Below are positions 1 to 6,145 of a stretch of 7,114 nt of DNA, one piece after another. The position numbers and the translations under genes were made by a program. This stretch comes from Candidatus Didemnitutus sp. (lineage in GTDB: Bacteria > Verrucomicrobiota > Verrucomicrobiia > Opitutales > Opitutaceae): contig JAUXOH010000023.1 of the NCBI GenBank assembly GCA_030682505.1, positions 1 to 7,114 on the forward strand, given 5' to 3'. Each line of letters begins with the position of its first letter. Within the stretch, counting starts at the first letter, position 1. A model generated the notes under the pieces. That model ran no database searches. It was not told where the DNA came from and saw only the letters and a list, made by a program, of their open reading frames with translations.

Positions 1-446
1 GGGAGTTGCGCGCGCTGCTCGAAGGCAGTGGTTGCACCTATCATTTTCGTTCCGCGGGTCCGGCCGCCGCCGAGGTGGAGGTGGCGGTGGGAGACACGAC
101 GGGGGAGTTGCAGCAGTTGGCGCAGCTGGCCGATCTCGTCTTCGTCGGCAAGAGCCTCGCCCCGCACATCGGCGGACAAACGCCCGTGGAGGCGGCCCTG
201 TTGGGCAAGCCGGTGTTGCACGGGCCGAACATGACGAACTTTCGCGACATCATCCGCTCGCTCACGGAAGCCGGAGCGGTGCGGCGGGTGGAGAGCGCGG
301 CGGAACTCGTGCGCGTGGCCGGGGAAATGCTGGCCAGCGCCCCGCAGCGCGAAGGACTTGCGCAAGCGGCCCGGGAATGGAGTGCGACCAATCGCGGAGC
401 GACGGAGCGCACCCTCGCCGCGATCCAAGCCGCGGGCGCACCGTAG
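1..446 (+). CDS. waaA: 3-deoxy-D-manno-octulosonic acid (Kdo) transferase, C-terminal part
   Basis: This partial gene starts before the window; the reading frame is open from base 3 and ends at TAG 444-446, giving 147 visible residues. The enzyme transfers Kdo from CMP-Kdo to lipid A (or lipid IVA) at the cytoplasmic face of the inner membrane, an early step of lipopolysaccharide core synthesis. The fragment matches the C-terminal GT-B nucleotide-sugar half of the family: VGDTTGEL (fragment residues 29-36), ADLVFVGKSL, the GGQTPVEAA segment (bases about 171-197), and HGPNMTNFRDI (about 219-251). The E. coli protein has the equivalent series GDTVGEL, FVGGSL, GGHNPLEAA and GPHTFNFKDI. The final 45 or so residues form an Ala/Arg-rich helix, as expected at the end of the family. 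The N-terminal acceptor-binding domain lies outside the window. Identification is firm; the number of Kdo residues added cannot be told. Confidence 0.93.
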   Translation, partial: ELRALLEGSGCTYHFRSAGPAAAEVEVAVGDTTGELQQLAQLADLVFVGKSLAPHIGGQTPVEAALLGKPVLHGPNMTNFRDIIRSLTEAGAVRRVESAAELVRVAGEMLASAPQREGLAQAAREWSATNRGATERTLAAIQAAGAP

Positions 447-473
447 CTCGACCAAGCGGCAAATTCGCGCAGG

Positions 474-488
474 TTCGCACGTTGCGAA
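474..488. promoter_or_regulatory. Perfect 6-bp palindrome downstream of waaA
   Basis: TTCGCA (474-479) and TGCGAA (483-488) form a perfect inverted repeat around the 3-base centre CGT. It lies 27 bases after the waaA stop and is not followed by a T-run on either strand, so it does not look like an intrinsic terminator. It could be a dimeric repressor site or a small hairpin. No known operator was recognised. Confidence 0.3.
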
Positions 489-528
489 AGGGACGTAAAT
501 GACCGCCTACGCCGACGGGAAGCCTTGC

Positions 529-613
529 CCGACCCGACCGAAAGGAGCCAAGGTGCCCGGGTCATGTTCGCACGGGCGAAAGATTTGAGTTGCTCCCGTC
601 GGGTCGGTTTTTT
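529..613 (+). terminator. Long inverted repeat with T-run; terminator or attenuator ahead of the helicase gene
   Basis: CCGACCCGAC (529-538) is perfectly complementary to GTCGGGTCGG (598-607), and the second arm is followed at once by six T residues (608-613). This is the form of an intrinsic terminator, but the loop is 59 bases long. A second hairpin, GCCCG (555-559) with CGGGC (573-577), can fold inside the loop. The first arm can instead pair with CGGGT at 558-562 through ACCCG at 532-536, a mutually exclusive fold. The T-run ends 20 bases before the helicase start codon. The element therefore either ends waaA transcription or sits in the helicase leader as an attenuator. The repeat is seen directly; the function is inferred. 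Confidence 0.42.
553..588 (+). CDS. Possible 11-codon leader peptide
   Basis: A strong Shine-Dalgarno sequence, AAAGGAG (541-547), lies 5 bases before GTG at 553, which opens a frame of 11 codons (MPGSCSHGRKI) ending at TGA 586-588. The frame lies wholly inside the loop of the 529-613 inverted repeat and ends 9 bases before its second arm. A ribosome bound at this site would cover part of the first arm and hinder the terminator-like fold. No run of one regulatory amino acid is present, so a classical amino-acid attenuator is not indicated. It may be a chance short frame; the case rests on the ribosome-binding site and the placement. Confidence 0.25.
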   Translation: MPGSCSHGRKI

Positions 614-633
614 AACGAAGGGCTTTTATACGC

Positions 634-3174
634 ATGAATTCCCACGGACCGAAGCGTGTCTACACTCCCCAATCCTTGGAGTTTTGGTTTGATCGACTGG
701 AGGTGGAATGGGAGCAATTTTTTGATACCAAGCATGTTGAGCGTGGTCATCAGATGTATCGCGACAGCGAAATCCGGGAAATTGAGCTCGGTGCGTCGGA
801 TGCGATCATCCACCGCCGGATCGACAAGAAGGAGGAATACGCAGTCATCGAGTGGGATGGGGACAAGATTCGGGTGCGCTCTTCCACGACGGATGAACTT
901 CTGGCCAACGCGATTGCGGTCGCCGGGTTGCACGAGATCGAGGAGCTCGTGGCGGATGAGATGAGTTCGAAGCTGCCCAATGGGAGCACGCCGCCGATGC
1001 CGCTGGAAAAAAGCGCCCGGGCGGCCCACGGCGAAGGGAACGGCGAGGCCAAGGCCGAGGGCCCGCCGCGCGACTTGTTGCTCAGTTTCACGGCCACGGG
1101 CGACGGGCTGGTTTTTCTGGCCTATTGGAAGCAGGGCAAGAACCGGATTCCCGCGCTCGGCAACACCGCGATCCATCCCAGCGCGGCCGAACGGGCCAAG
1201 CTCATCGCGCTCGCGACCTATTCGCGCAAGGCCCACTTTCGTTACAATCAAACGACGCACGCCTACGGCATGGACGCGCTCGGCGACATCCCGGGCTTCC
1301 TGAAGGACGTGCTGCCGCACTGGAAGAAACAATTCTCGATCGAGGTCGACTCCAAGGTCTCGTCGCTGAAACTCGGGGCGCGCACGATTGAGATCGAGGC
1401 CGTGGCCGAGCGACGCGTGGGCAACGGGGCCAAAGGCGGGAGCGACACCGAGGGACTGAACCTGCGCTGGATCTTCCGCGCCGGGGAGAATCTGCTGACC
1501 GACGAGCAGGCGGCCGCGCTGCTCAAGCACGGGCGCTCGCCGATGCTCGTGCCCGACCTGGGCATCGTTTCGATGGCGCCCGAGAAATGGGACAGCCTGA
1601 TGCAGTGGCGCAAGAACCTCGAGGACGTCGAGTCCGAGGGCACGCTGCCGCCTTACCTGATTTTCTCCCTCTTCAACGACAGCCGCATCAAGGTTTCGGT
1701 CGGACCGGAACTCGAAGCGTGGCGCAATTCGGTGATGTCGCCGCCGGCCCAACCGCCGGTGTTGTCCGACTATTTGCGCAACTACCAGCGCCGCGGCGTC
1801 GAGTGGATGCACCATCTCGCCGAGACCGGCTGCCATGGTTTGCTGGCGGACGAAATGGGTCTTGGCAAGACCGCCCAGGTGATCGCGCTCTTCATGTCGC
1901 GCCCGATGCCGGAGCACCGGCACATCGTGGTGTGCCCGGCCAGCGTGGTGCCGGTCTGGCGCGAGGAGATCGCGCGGTTCTTCCCGGAGGCGAAGGTGGA
2001 CACGCTGAAGGGAGGCAATGATTTCACGACCAACCCCGGGCCGGTGATCTGGCTCGCGAGCTACACGCAGTTGCGCAAGCACCGCGCGTTGCTCGACTCG
2101 ACGCCCTTCGGCTACGCCGTGCTCGATGAAGGTCAGTTCATCAAGAACCCGGATGCCAAGGTCACGCAGGCGTGCTTTGCGTTGAAGGCGGCCCACCGGC
2201 TCGTGCTCACGGGCACGCCGCTGGAGAACCGGCAGCTGGATCTGTGGTCGCTCTTCCGTTACCTGCTGCCCGGCCTGCTCGGCTCGCGCGCGGGATTCGA
2301 GTCGGCGCTGGTCACCGACCGCGAAGGCACGATGAAGCGCCTGCGGTTGCAGATCGAACCCTTCAAGCTGCGCCGCACGAAGAACGAAGTCGCGACGGAG
2401 TTGCCGAAGAAGGTCGAAATGGACCTGCTCTGTCCGCTGACCGAAGTGCAGCGCGCCGAGTATGCGCGGGTGTGCACCGAGGGTCTCGCCCGTCTCGGCG
2501 AGGACATCACCGTGGCGCTGAAGGAGAAGTCCTTTGGCTTCCTCGCCCTGCTCACGCGGCTGCGCCAGATTTGCTGCGATCCGGATTTGCTCCCGTGGCT
2601 CAACGCGCCGCTCAGCGATTCGGGCAAGCTGCAGTTGCTGATCGAGAAATTGGCGGAAATCGTCAGCAGCGGTCACAAGGTCGTGATTTTCTCGCAGTTT
2701 GTTTCCCTGCTGGACCGCGTGCGCAGTGCGCTGGCGGCGCATTACCCGGACCTGCCGCGCTACGAGATCACGGGCATGACGCTCGACCGGCAGAAGCCCG
2801 TGCAACAATTCCAGACCGCCCAAGGCGCCGCCGTGATGCTGGTCAGCCTCAAGGCCGCGGGCACGGGCATCACCTTGCATGCGGCGGATTACGTCTTCCT
2901 GCTCGATCCGTGGTGGAATCCCGCCGTGGAGGATCAGGCGATCGACCGCGTGCACCGCATTGGCCAGACCAACACCGTGTTCGTCTACCGCATGGTCACC
3001 GCCGGCACGATCGAGGAACGCATCCAGGCGCTCAAGGCCGACAAGAAGGCGCTCTTCGACCAGATCGTCGGCGGCCACGCCGGCGACTTCGAGTGGACGA
3101 AGCACTTCAACTCGCTCAACGGCCTGATCCAGCTCACCGCCATCGCCGCCGAGTCGGCCGAGACGAGCGGGTAG
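634..3174 (+). CDS. SNF2-family DEAD/DEAH-box helicase with degenerate SWIM-like N-terminus
   Basis: This 846-residue cytoplasmic ATPase is of the SNF2/HepA type, which translocates on double-stranded DNA to remodel protein-nucleic-acid complexes; its target here is unknown. An in-frame TAA at 613-615 excludes any earlier start, and AAGG at 618-621 is a distant ribosome site for ATG 634. The ATPase core shows motif I DEMGLGKT (K412), motif Ia VVCPASVVPVW, motif II DEGQ (498-501), motif III TGTPLEN (526-532), motif IV IFSQF (685-689), motif V SLKAAGTG (from 738) and motif VI DRVHRIGQ (771-778). All key residues are present. Residues 36-82 resemble the segment before a SWIM zinc finger, but serine and threonine stand where CxC is expected. 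Residues about 145-370 are a family-specific substrate module without a recognised name. The first 150 or so bases are markedly AT-richer than the rest. The core assignment is certain; the SWIM relation is inferred. Confidence 0.93.
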   Translation: MNSHGPKRVYTPQSLEFWFDRLEVEWEQFFDTKHVERGHQMYRDSEIREIELGASDAIIHRRIDKKEEYAVIEWDGDKIRVRSSTTDELLANAIAVAGLHEIEELVADEMSSKLPNGSTPPMPLEKSARAAHGEGNGEAKAEGPPRDLLLSFTATGDGLVFLAYWKQGKNRIPALGNTAIHPSAAERAKLIALATYSRKAHFRYNQTTHAYGMDALGDIPGFLKDVLPHWKKQFSIEVDSKVSSLKLGARTIEIEAVAERRVGNGAKGGSDTEGLNLRWIFRAGENLLTDEQAAALLKHGRSPMLVPDLGIVSMAPEKWDSLMQWRKNLEDVESEGTLPPYLIFSLFNDSRIKVSVGPELEAWRNSVMSPPAQPPVLSDYLRNYQRRGVEWMHHLAETGCHGLLADEMGLGKTAQVIALFMSRPMPEHRHIVVCPASVVPVWREEIARFFPEAKVDTLKGGNDFTTNPGPVIWLASYTQLRKHRALLDSTPFGYAVLDEGQFIKNPDAKVTQACFALKAAHRLVLTGTPLENRQLDLWSLFRYLLPGLLGSRAGFESALVTDREGTMKRLRLQIEPFKLRRTKNEVATELPKKVEMDLLCPLTEVQRAEYARVCTEGLARLGEDITVALKEKSFGFLALLTRLRQICCDPDLLPWLNAPLSDSGKLQLLIEKLAEIVSSGHKVVIFSQFVSLLDRVRSALAAHYPDLPRYEITGMTLDRQKPVQQFQTAQGAAVMLVSLKAAGTGITLHAADYVFLLDPWWNPAVEDQAIDRVHRIGQTNTVFVYRMVTAGTIEERIQALKADKKALFDQIVGGHAGDFEWTKHFNSLNGLIQLTAIAAESAETSG

Positions 3175-3228
3175 CCAGACCAACAGCGCGCCTACGTGGG
3201 CTGGCGCCGTGGGCAAGGCGCCGCCGTG

Positions 3229-3654
3229 CTAGTTCGTCGCCGTCGCGGGTTCCAGGCGGAACGTGATGGTGACGTCCGCAATGACGTAGGCGGCGCGATC
3301 GGCTATCGAAACGGGCAGGAATCGCCAGCGCTTGACGGCGTTCGTTGCGAGGGAGATGAGCTCCTCGCTTTCCCCGGAAGTGCCTCTCGCTTCGACCACA
3401 TTTCCGCTGCCGTTGACCTGGAATTTCACATAGACGGTGCCTTCAACCCCTCGTTGGCGAAGCTCCTTGGGATAGGCCGGTTTCACCCGGGAAGTCAGCG
3501 TCAGGACATGCGGGAGCGGGCCATACTCGATCGAGTATTTGCGGTCGGAAACCGCGGCCGTGGCGCGCTCAGGGCGCAGCAGGGACGCGTCGACGGTCAG
3601 GACCGCGGCCAGCAGGAGAAGAAGCGCCGCGAAGGCGCGAGGGAGGGAGGTCAT
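3229..3654 (-). CDS. Exported stand-alone TonB C-terminal-domain protein
   Basis: This small protein has 141 residues. Residues 1-23 form a signal peptide (a basic residue, then a Leu/Ala-rich core, with likely cleavage after VDA), so it is probably released to the periplasm rather than held by a TonB-type membrane anchor. Residues 59-135 match the TonB C-terminal fold: PAYPKELRQRGVEGTVYVKF, then a glycine turn (VNGSGNVV), then NAVKRWRFLPV. The usual Pro/Lys-rich spacer that spans the periplasm is absent; only about 35 residues separate the signal peptide from the domain. Full TonB proteins energise outer-membrane receptors together with ExbB and ExbD, and neither gene is visible here. Short versions of this family often have unknown roles. 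The gene converges with the helicase and diverges from the porin, sharing a 226-base upstream region that holds a Pho box. No clear Shine-Dalgarno precedes the ATG. The fold is clear; the function is open. Confidence 0.82.
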   Translation of the reverse strand: MTSLPRAFAALLLLLAAVLTVDASLLRPERATAAVSDRKYSIEYGPLPHVLTLTSRVKPAYPKELRQRGVEGTVYVKFQVNGSGNVVEARGTSGESEELISLATNAVKRWRFLPVSIADRAAYVIADVTITFRLEPATATN

Positions 3655-3880
3655 CGGTAGTTGAGGGAATGCTGTTGCTTGATGACTACCAAATGGGCCC
3701 GAGTCAGTGCGCTGAAATTGCCACAGTGCGGGATCAACTCAATCGCGAATTGGAGAGTTCATGCGTCGGGTTTTCCCGTTTCGTTACCCTGGCGTCATGA
3801 AACCGTAACATTAGTGAGCTACTCTGGGCTTGCGCGTGGGCCGGTGCCTGCGCGAATCGAACCAACAACGACCAAGATCC
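3655..3880. other. Divergent intergenic region between the TonB-domain gene and the porin gene
   Basis: This 226-base stretch has no supported gene. It holds the porin Pho box and -10 (annotated separately). It also holds an imperfect inverted repeat, AACTCAAT (3736-3743) with ATTG (3749-3752) and AGTT (3756-3759) separated by a 3-base bulge, which is operator-like but unassigned. Next to the TonB-domain start codon, GGTAGT (3656-3661) is complementary to ACTACC (3685-3690). A weak minus-strand promoter might exist, but none is convincing. Confidence 0.6.
3781..3825 (+). promoter_or_regulatory. Pho box and -10 of the porin-pstS promoter
   Basis: GCGTCAT (3792-3798) and CCGTAAC (3803-3809) are 7-base repeats with an 11-base period, the layout of the PhoB site (CTGTCAT repeats separated by 4 AT-rich bases, here GAAA). 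A third, weaker repeat, TCGTTAC (3781-3787), lies one period upstream. TACTCT (3820-3825) starts 10 bases after the last repeat, where a -10 would be expected when PhoB replaces the -35 contact. The assignment is supported by the phosphate genes downstream and by a similar site ahead of pstC: 12 of 18 positions are identical between the two. Transcription would start near 3832. Confidence 0.75.
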
Positions 3881-5158
3881 ATGCTCAAACTCACCTTCCG
3901 ATTCCTAGCGATGGCGACGGCCCTTTTTGCGGCCGGCTTCGCCTCCGCGCAAGACAGCGGTCCCTTGATCGATCTCCTGATCCGCAAGGGCGTACTCAAT
4001 GACCAGGAGGCCGAGGAACTGCGCGCCGAGCTGTCCCGCGACGCGGCCGCGGCGGTGGTCTCAACCGTCTCGGCGGGCAAGAGCACCAACTCCATCGCCC
4101 TTAGCGGCCGGTTGCAGGTGCAGTATGCCGGAGTGGGCAGCGATCAGAACCTGCCGGATGCAAACCAGATCTTTCTTCGCCGCGTCTACTTTGGCATGAG
4201 TGCCGGACTTGGCGCCGCTTGGTCGGTGAATTTCAACTACGACTTCTCCGGCGGCAACTTCGACAAGGCCTACGCGGAGTGGAGCGGTTATTTCGGGGCC
4301 GAGCCCGTTGCGTTCGATTTCGGCCTGCGCAAGGTGAACTTCGGCTACGAGGAGTACACGTCTTCCGGCAGCCTCAAGGCGATCGAGCGTTCACCCGTCA
4401 CGCGCTTCTTTGTGGAACCGAACAATGGCCGCCGCCTCGGTGCCGCCAGCTACCGGATGGGCCTCTTTCTCGAGGGCGGCGAGGCGAACGTCCGCAAGAA
4501 TCGCAGCACGGGCCTGTTCTACGGCGCGGCGCTGACGACAGTGAATCGCACCGAGACTTTCGGCGACGCGTCGGTGGACGGCGCCAAATCGAGCAGTTCC
4601 GGCAACGGCGCGCTCAACCAGATGGCAGTCTGGACGAACGTGGGCTACTCCCGCGTCGTCTCGCCTTCCACCAAGTTCATGGTGGGCGCGGCCTATGGCT
4701 TCCTCCCCGATGTCGGCGGCGCCGGAAACTCCAACTTCGGCCGGGGGCATGACATCTCTGAATTTTCCCTCTACGGCGATTTGACCGTCGGCCGTTTCAA
4801 CCTCGCCGCCGAGTACCTCGCCGCCGAGGTGGACGGGGTGCTCGCCGCGGGCACCGTGGCGGCGAAGCCGTCTGGCTACTGGGTCCAACCATCGTTCATG
4901 GTCACCGAGAAACTGGAAGCTGTGGTGCGCTACAGCGAGGTCGACGCCGACGGCCGCGGCATTCGCGCCTCCGACGGCATCCGTTCGGCTCCGGCCCTGC
5001 GCACCGGCCAGCGGCTGGAGGAGTCCTATTTCGGGCTCAATTACTATTTTCTCGGCTCGGACGTGAAGCTCCAACTCGGCTATCTCACCGGCCGGACCAG
5101 CGAGGGTGCGACCGAGAAGGTCGACGGACTCCGTTCGCAGCTCCAACTCAATTTTTGA
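3881..5158 (+). CDS. Phosphate-selective-type outer-membrane porin (OprO/OprP family)
   Basis: This 425-residue protein is predicted to form a beta-barrel channel for anions, probably phosphate, across the outer membrane. ATG 3881 is chosen because it opens a clean signal peptide (residues 1-23, cleavage after ASA, mature protein from Q24). An upstream in-frame TTG at 3830 would lie at the predicted transcription start and would bury the signal. Residues about 25-55 (PLIDLLIRKGVLNDQEAEEL) form a helical segment ahead of the barrel. From about residue 68 the chain alternates polar and apolar residues with frequent Tyr, Phe and Gly, for example RVYFGMS, WSVNFNYDFSGG and VAFDFGLRKVNFGYEEY, and ends in LQLNF with the terminal Phe typical of outer-membrane proteins. 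Length fits the porin O/P family. The Pho box upstream and pstS 26 bases downstream support a phosphate role; specificity cannot be read from residues here. Confidence 0.85.
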   Translation: MLKLTFRFLAMATALFAAGFASAQDSGPLIDLLIRKGVLNDQEAEELRAELSRDAAAAVVSTVSAGKSTNSIALSGRLQVQYAGVGSDQNLPDANQIFLRRVYFGMSAGLGAAWSVNFNYDFSGGNFDKAYAEWSGYFGAEPVAFDFGLRKVNFGYEEYTSSGSLKAIERSPVTRFFVEPNNGRRLGAASYRMGLFLEGGEANVRKNRSTGLFYGAALTTVNRTETFGDASVDGAKSSSSGNGALNQMAVWTNVGYSRVVSPSTKFMVGAAYGFLPDVGGAGNSNFGRGHDISEFSLYGDLTVGRFNLAAEYLAAEVDGVLAAGTVAAKPSGYWVQPSFMVTEKLEAVVRYSEVDADGRGIRASDGIRSAPALRTGQRLEESYFGLNYYFLGSDVKLQLGYLTGRTSEGATEKVDGLRSQLQLNF

Positions 5159-5184
5159 TGCAAACCAACCAACCAGGCCTACTC

Positions 5185-6012
5185 ATGAAAAAAACAATTC
5201 TCTTCACCTTGCTCAGCGCGGTCCTGGCCCTCACCGCCAGCGCCGCCGACAAACTCGTGATCAAAGGCTCGGATACGCTCGGGGCCAAGTTGGTTCCGCA
5301 GCTCGCCGAAGCATTCCGGGCGCAGAATCCCGGGGTGGTCTTCGAAATTGCCGCGGAGGGTTCGACCACCGGTCTCGCGGCGATCACGGACCGCACCGCT
5401 GACATCGGCATGTCGTCGCGCCGCGCCAAACCCACGGAACTTTCCGCGGCGCAGGCGAAAGGCGTTGCGATGAAGCCGTTGATCGTTGCCTACGACGGCA
5501 TGGCGGTGGTGGTCAGCAGCAGCAACCCGCTGGACCAGCTGACCCTCCGGCAGGTCGAACAGATCTTTGCCGGTGACATCAAGGATTGGGGTGCGGTCGG
5601 CGGCAATCCCGGCGCCATTTCCATCTACACGCGCAACACCTCTTCCGGCACCTACCAGGACTGGAAGGATCTGGCGATGAAGCGGCGCGACTATGCCTCG
5701 TCGTCGCAAAAGATGGCGGGCAACGAACAGATCGCCGCCGAAGTGGCGCGAAACCCCAGTGGTATCGGCTACGTCGGCATCGCCTACGCCGATGCGCCCG
5801 GCGTCAAGGTGATCGGCATCGTCGGTAAAGACGGCAAGGTGGTGCGACCCAGCGAAGAATCCGTGCGCGACAAATCGTATCCTTATGCGCGGCCGACATT
5901 CTTTTACACCGACGGTGAGCCGCAGGGGCTGGCCGCGCAGTTCATCACCTTCCTGTTCAGTGCGGAAGGCCGGGAGATTGTTGCCAAGTCCGGGTTTGTC
6001 GCCGCGCAATAG
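5185..6012 (+). CDS. pstS: Phosphate ABC transporter, periplasmic phosphate-binding protein PstS
   Basis: This 275-residue protein captures inorganic phosphate in the periplasm and delivers it to the PstCAB importer. The start is ATG 5185: it opens a textbook signal peptide (MKKTILFTLLSAVLALTASA, cleavage near residue 20), with AGG at 5175-5177 as a modest ribosome site. Earlier in-frame starts would add an unneeded N-terminal tail. Family motifs in order are KGSDTLG (27-33), AAEGSTTG (56-63), ADIGMSSRRAK (72-82) and the phosphate-pocket segment RNTSSGTY (150-157). Others are IFAGDIKDWG in the first half and NPSGIGYVG and YPYARPTFFYT in the second. The C-terminus carries the usual LFSAEGREIVAKSGFVA. 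It follows the porin by 26 bases with no promoter visible between, so both are probably expressed from the Pho box at 3781-3809. The length is at the short end for PstS, typical of the compact type. Identification is firm. Confidence 0.95.
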   Translation: MKKTILFTLLSAVLALTASAADKLVIKGSDTLGAKLVPQLAEAFRAQNPGVVFEIAAEGSTTGLAAITDRTADIGMSSRRAKPTELSAAQAKGVAMKPLIVAYDGMAVVVSSSNPLDQLTLRQVEQIFAGDIKDWGAVGGNPGAISIYTRNTSSGTYQDWKDLAMKRRDYASSSQKMAGNEQIAAEVARNPSGIGYVGIAYADAPGVKVIGIVGKDGKVVRPSEESVRDKSYPYARPTFFYTDGEPQGLAAQFITFLFSAEGREIVAKSGFVAAQ

Positions 6013-6032
6013 CGCAAGACCGAGGCCAAGCG

Positions 6033-6071
6033 ACGTCCGTCACGCCTTCGGGTCGGCGGACGTTTTCGTTT
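6033..6071 (+). terminator. Intrinsic terminator after pstS
   Basis: ACGTCCG (6033-6039) pairs with CGGACGT (6057-6063). The stem extends through a G-T and a C-G pair (6040-6041 with 6055-6056). After a small internal loop comes a cap of CC-TTCG-GG (6045-6052), an unusually stable tetraloop. TTTT (6063-6066) and TTT (6069-6071) follow. It begins 20 bases after the pstS stop and ends 10 bases before the pstC Pho box, separating two transcription units. Confidence 0.8.
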
Positions 6072-6080
6072 GCGGGCGGT

Positions 6081-6098
6081 TTGTCACAGAACTGTAAC
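6081..6098 (+). promoter_or_regulatory. Pho box upstream of pstC
   Basis: TTGTCACAGAACTGTAAC contains the repeats TTGTCAC (6081-6087) and CTGTAAC (6092-6098) with an 11-base period, close to the PhoB consensus of two CTGTCAT-like repeats spaced by 4 bases. It lies 48 bases before the proposed pstC start. No strong -10 follows; the best candidate, TTGACC at 6108-6113, is poor. The similar site ahead of the porin gene strengthens the call. Confidence 0.8.
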
Positions 6099-6145
6099 CT
6101 GGGTCGGTTGACCGGCGACCCCGCGGCCCGCGAAACTGGGGCACG

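Noticed and set aside
474..488. LexA box
   Set aside because: The spacing and flanks do not fit the TGTTC-N4-GAACA type or the GTTC-N7-GTTC type.
471..490. A tRNA T-arm-like GGTTCGCAC stretch
   Set aside because: The flanking bases do not form the 5-bp T-stem and no acceptor or anticodon arm can be drawn around it.
562..3216. An 884-codon open frame on the minus strand covering the helicase gene
   Set aside because: It is the antisense shadow of a clear SNF2 gene in GC-rich DNA. Its translation is rich in Arg, His, Asp and Gln without any recognised motif, and the plus strand has all helicase motifs.
3203..3222. GGCGCC repeated at 3203-3208 and 3217-3222 as a bidirectional terminator between convergent genes
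   Set aside because: A hairpin is possible but neither strand has a T-run after it, and such GC words are common here. It could be part of a dispersed intergenic repeat, which cannot be tested from one copy.
2172..3266. A 364-codon plus-strand frame overlapping the end of the helicase gene
   Set aside because: The composition is Arg/Ala/Pro/Gly-rich, as expected of an out-of-frame reading of GC-rich coding DNA, with no domain.
3830..3880. Upstream TTG start for the porin at 3830
   Set aside because: It lies at the predicted transcription start behind the Pho box and would place 17 polar residues ahead of a complete signal peptide.
5179..6009. A 276-codon minus-strand frame opposite pstS
   Set aside because: Mirror frame of the well-supported pstS gene; no family resemblance.
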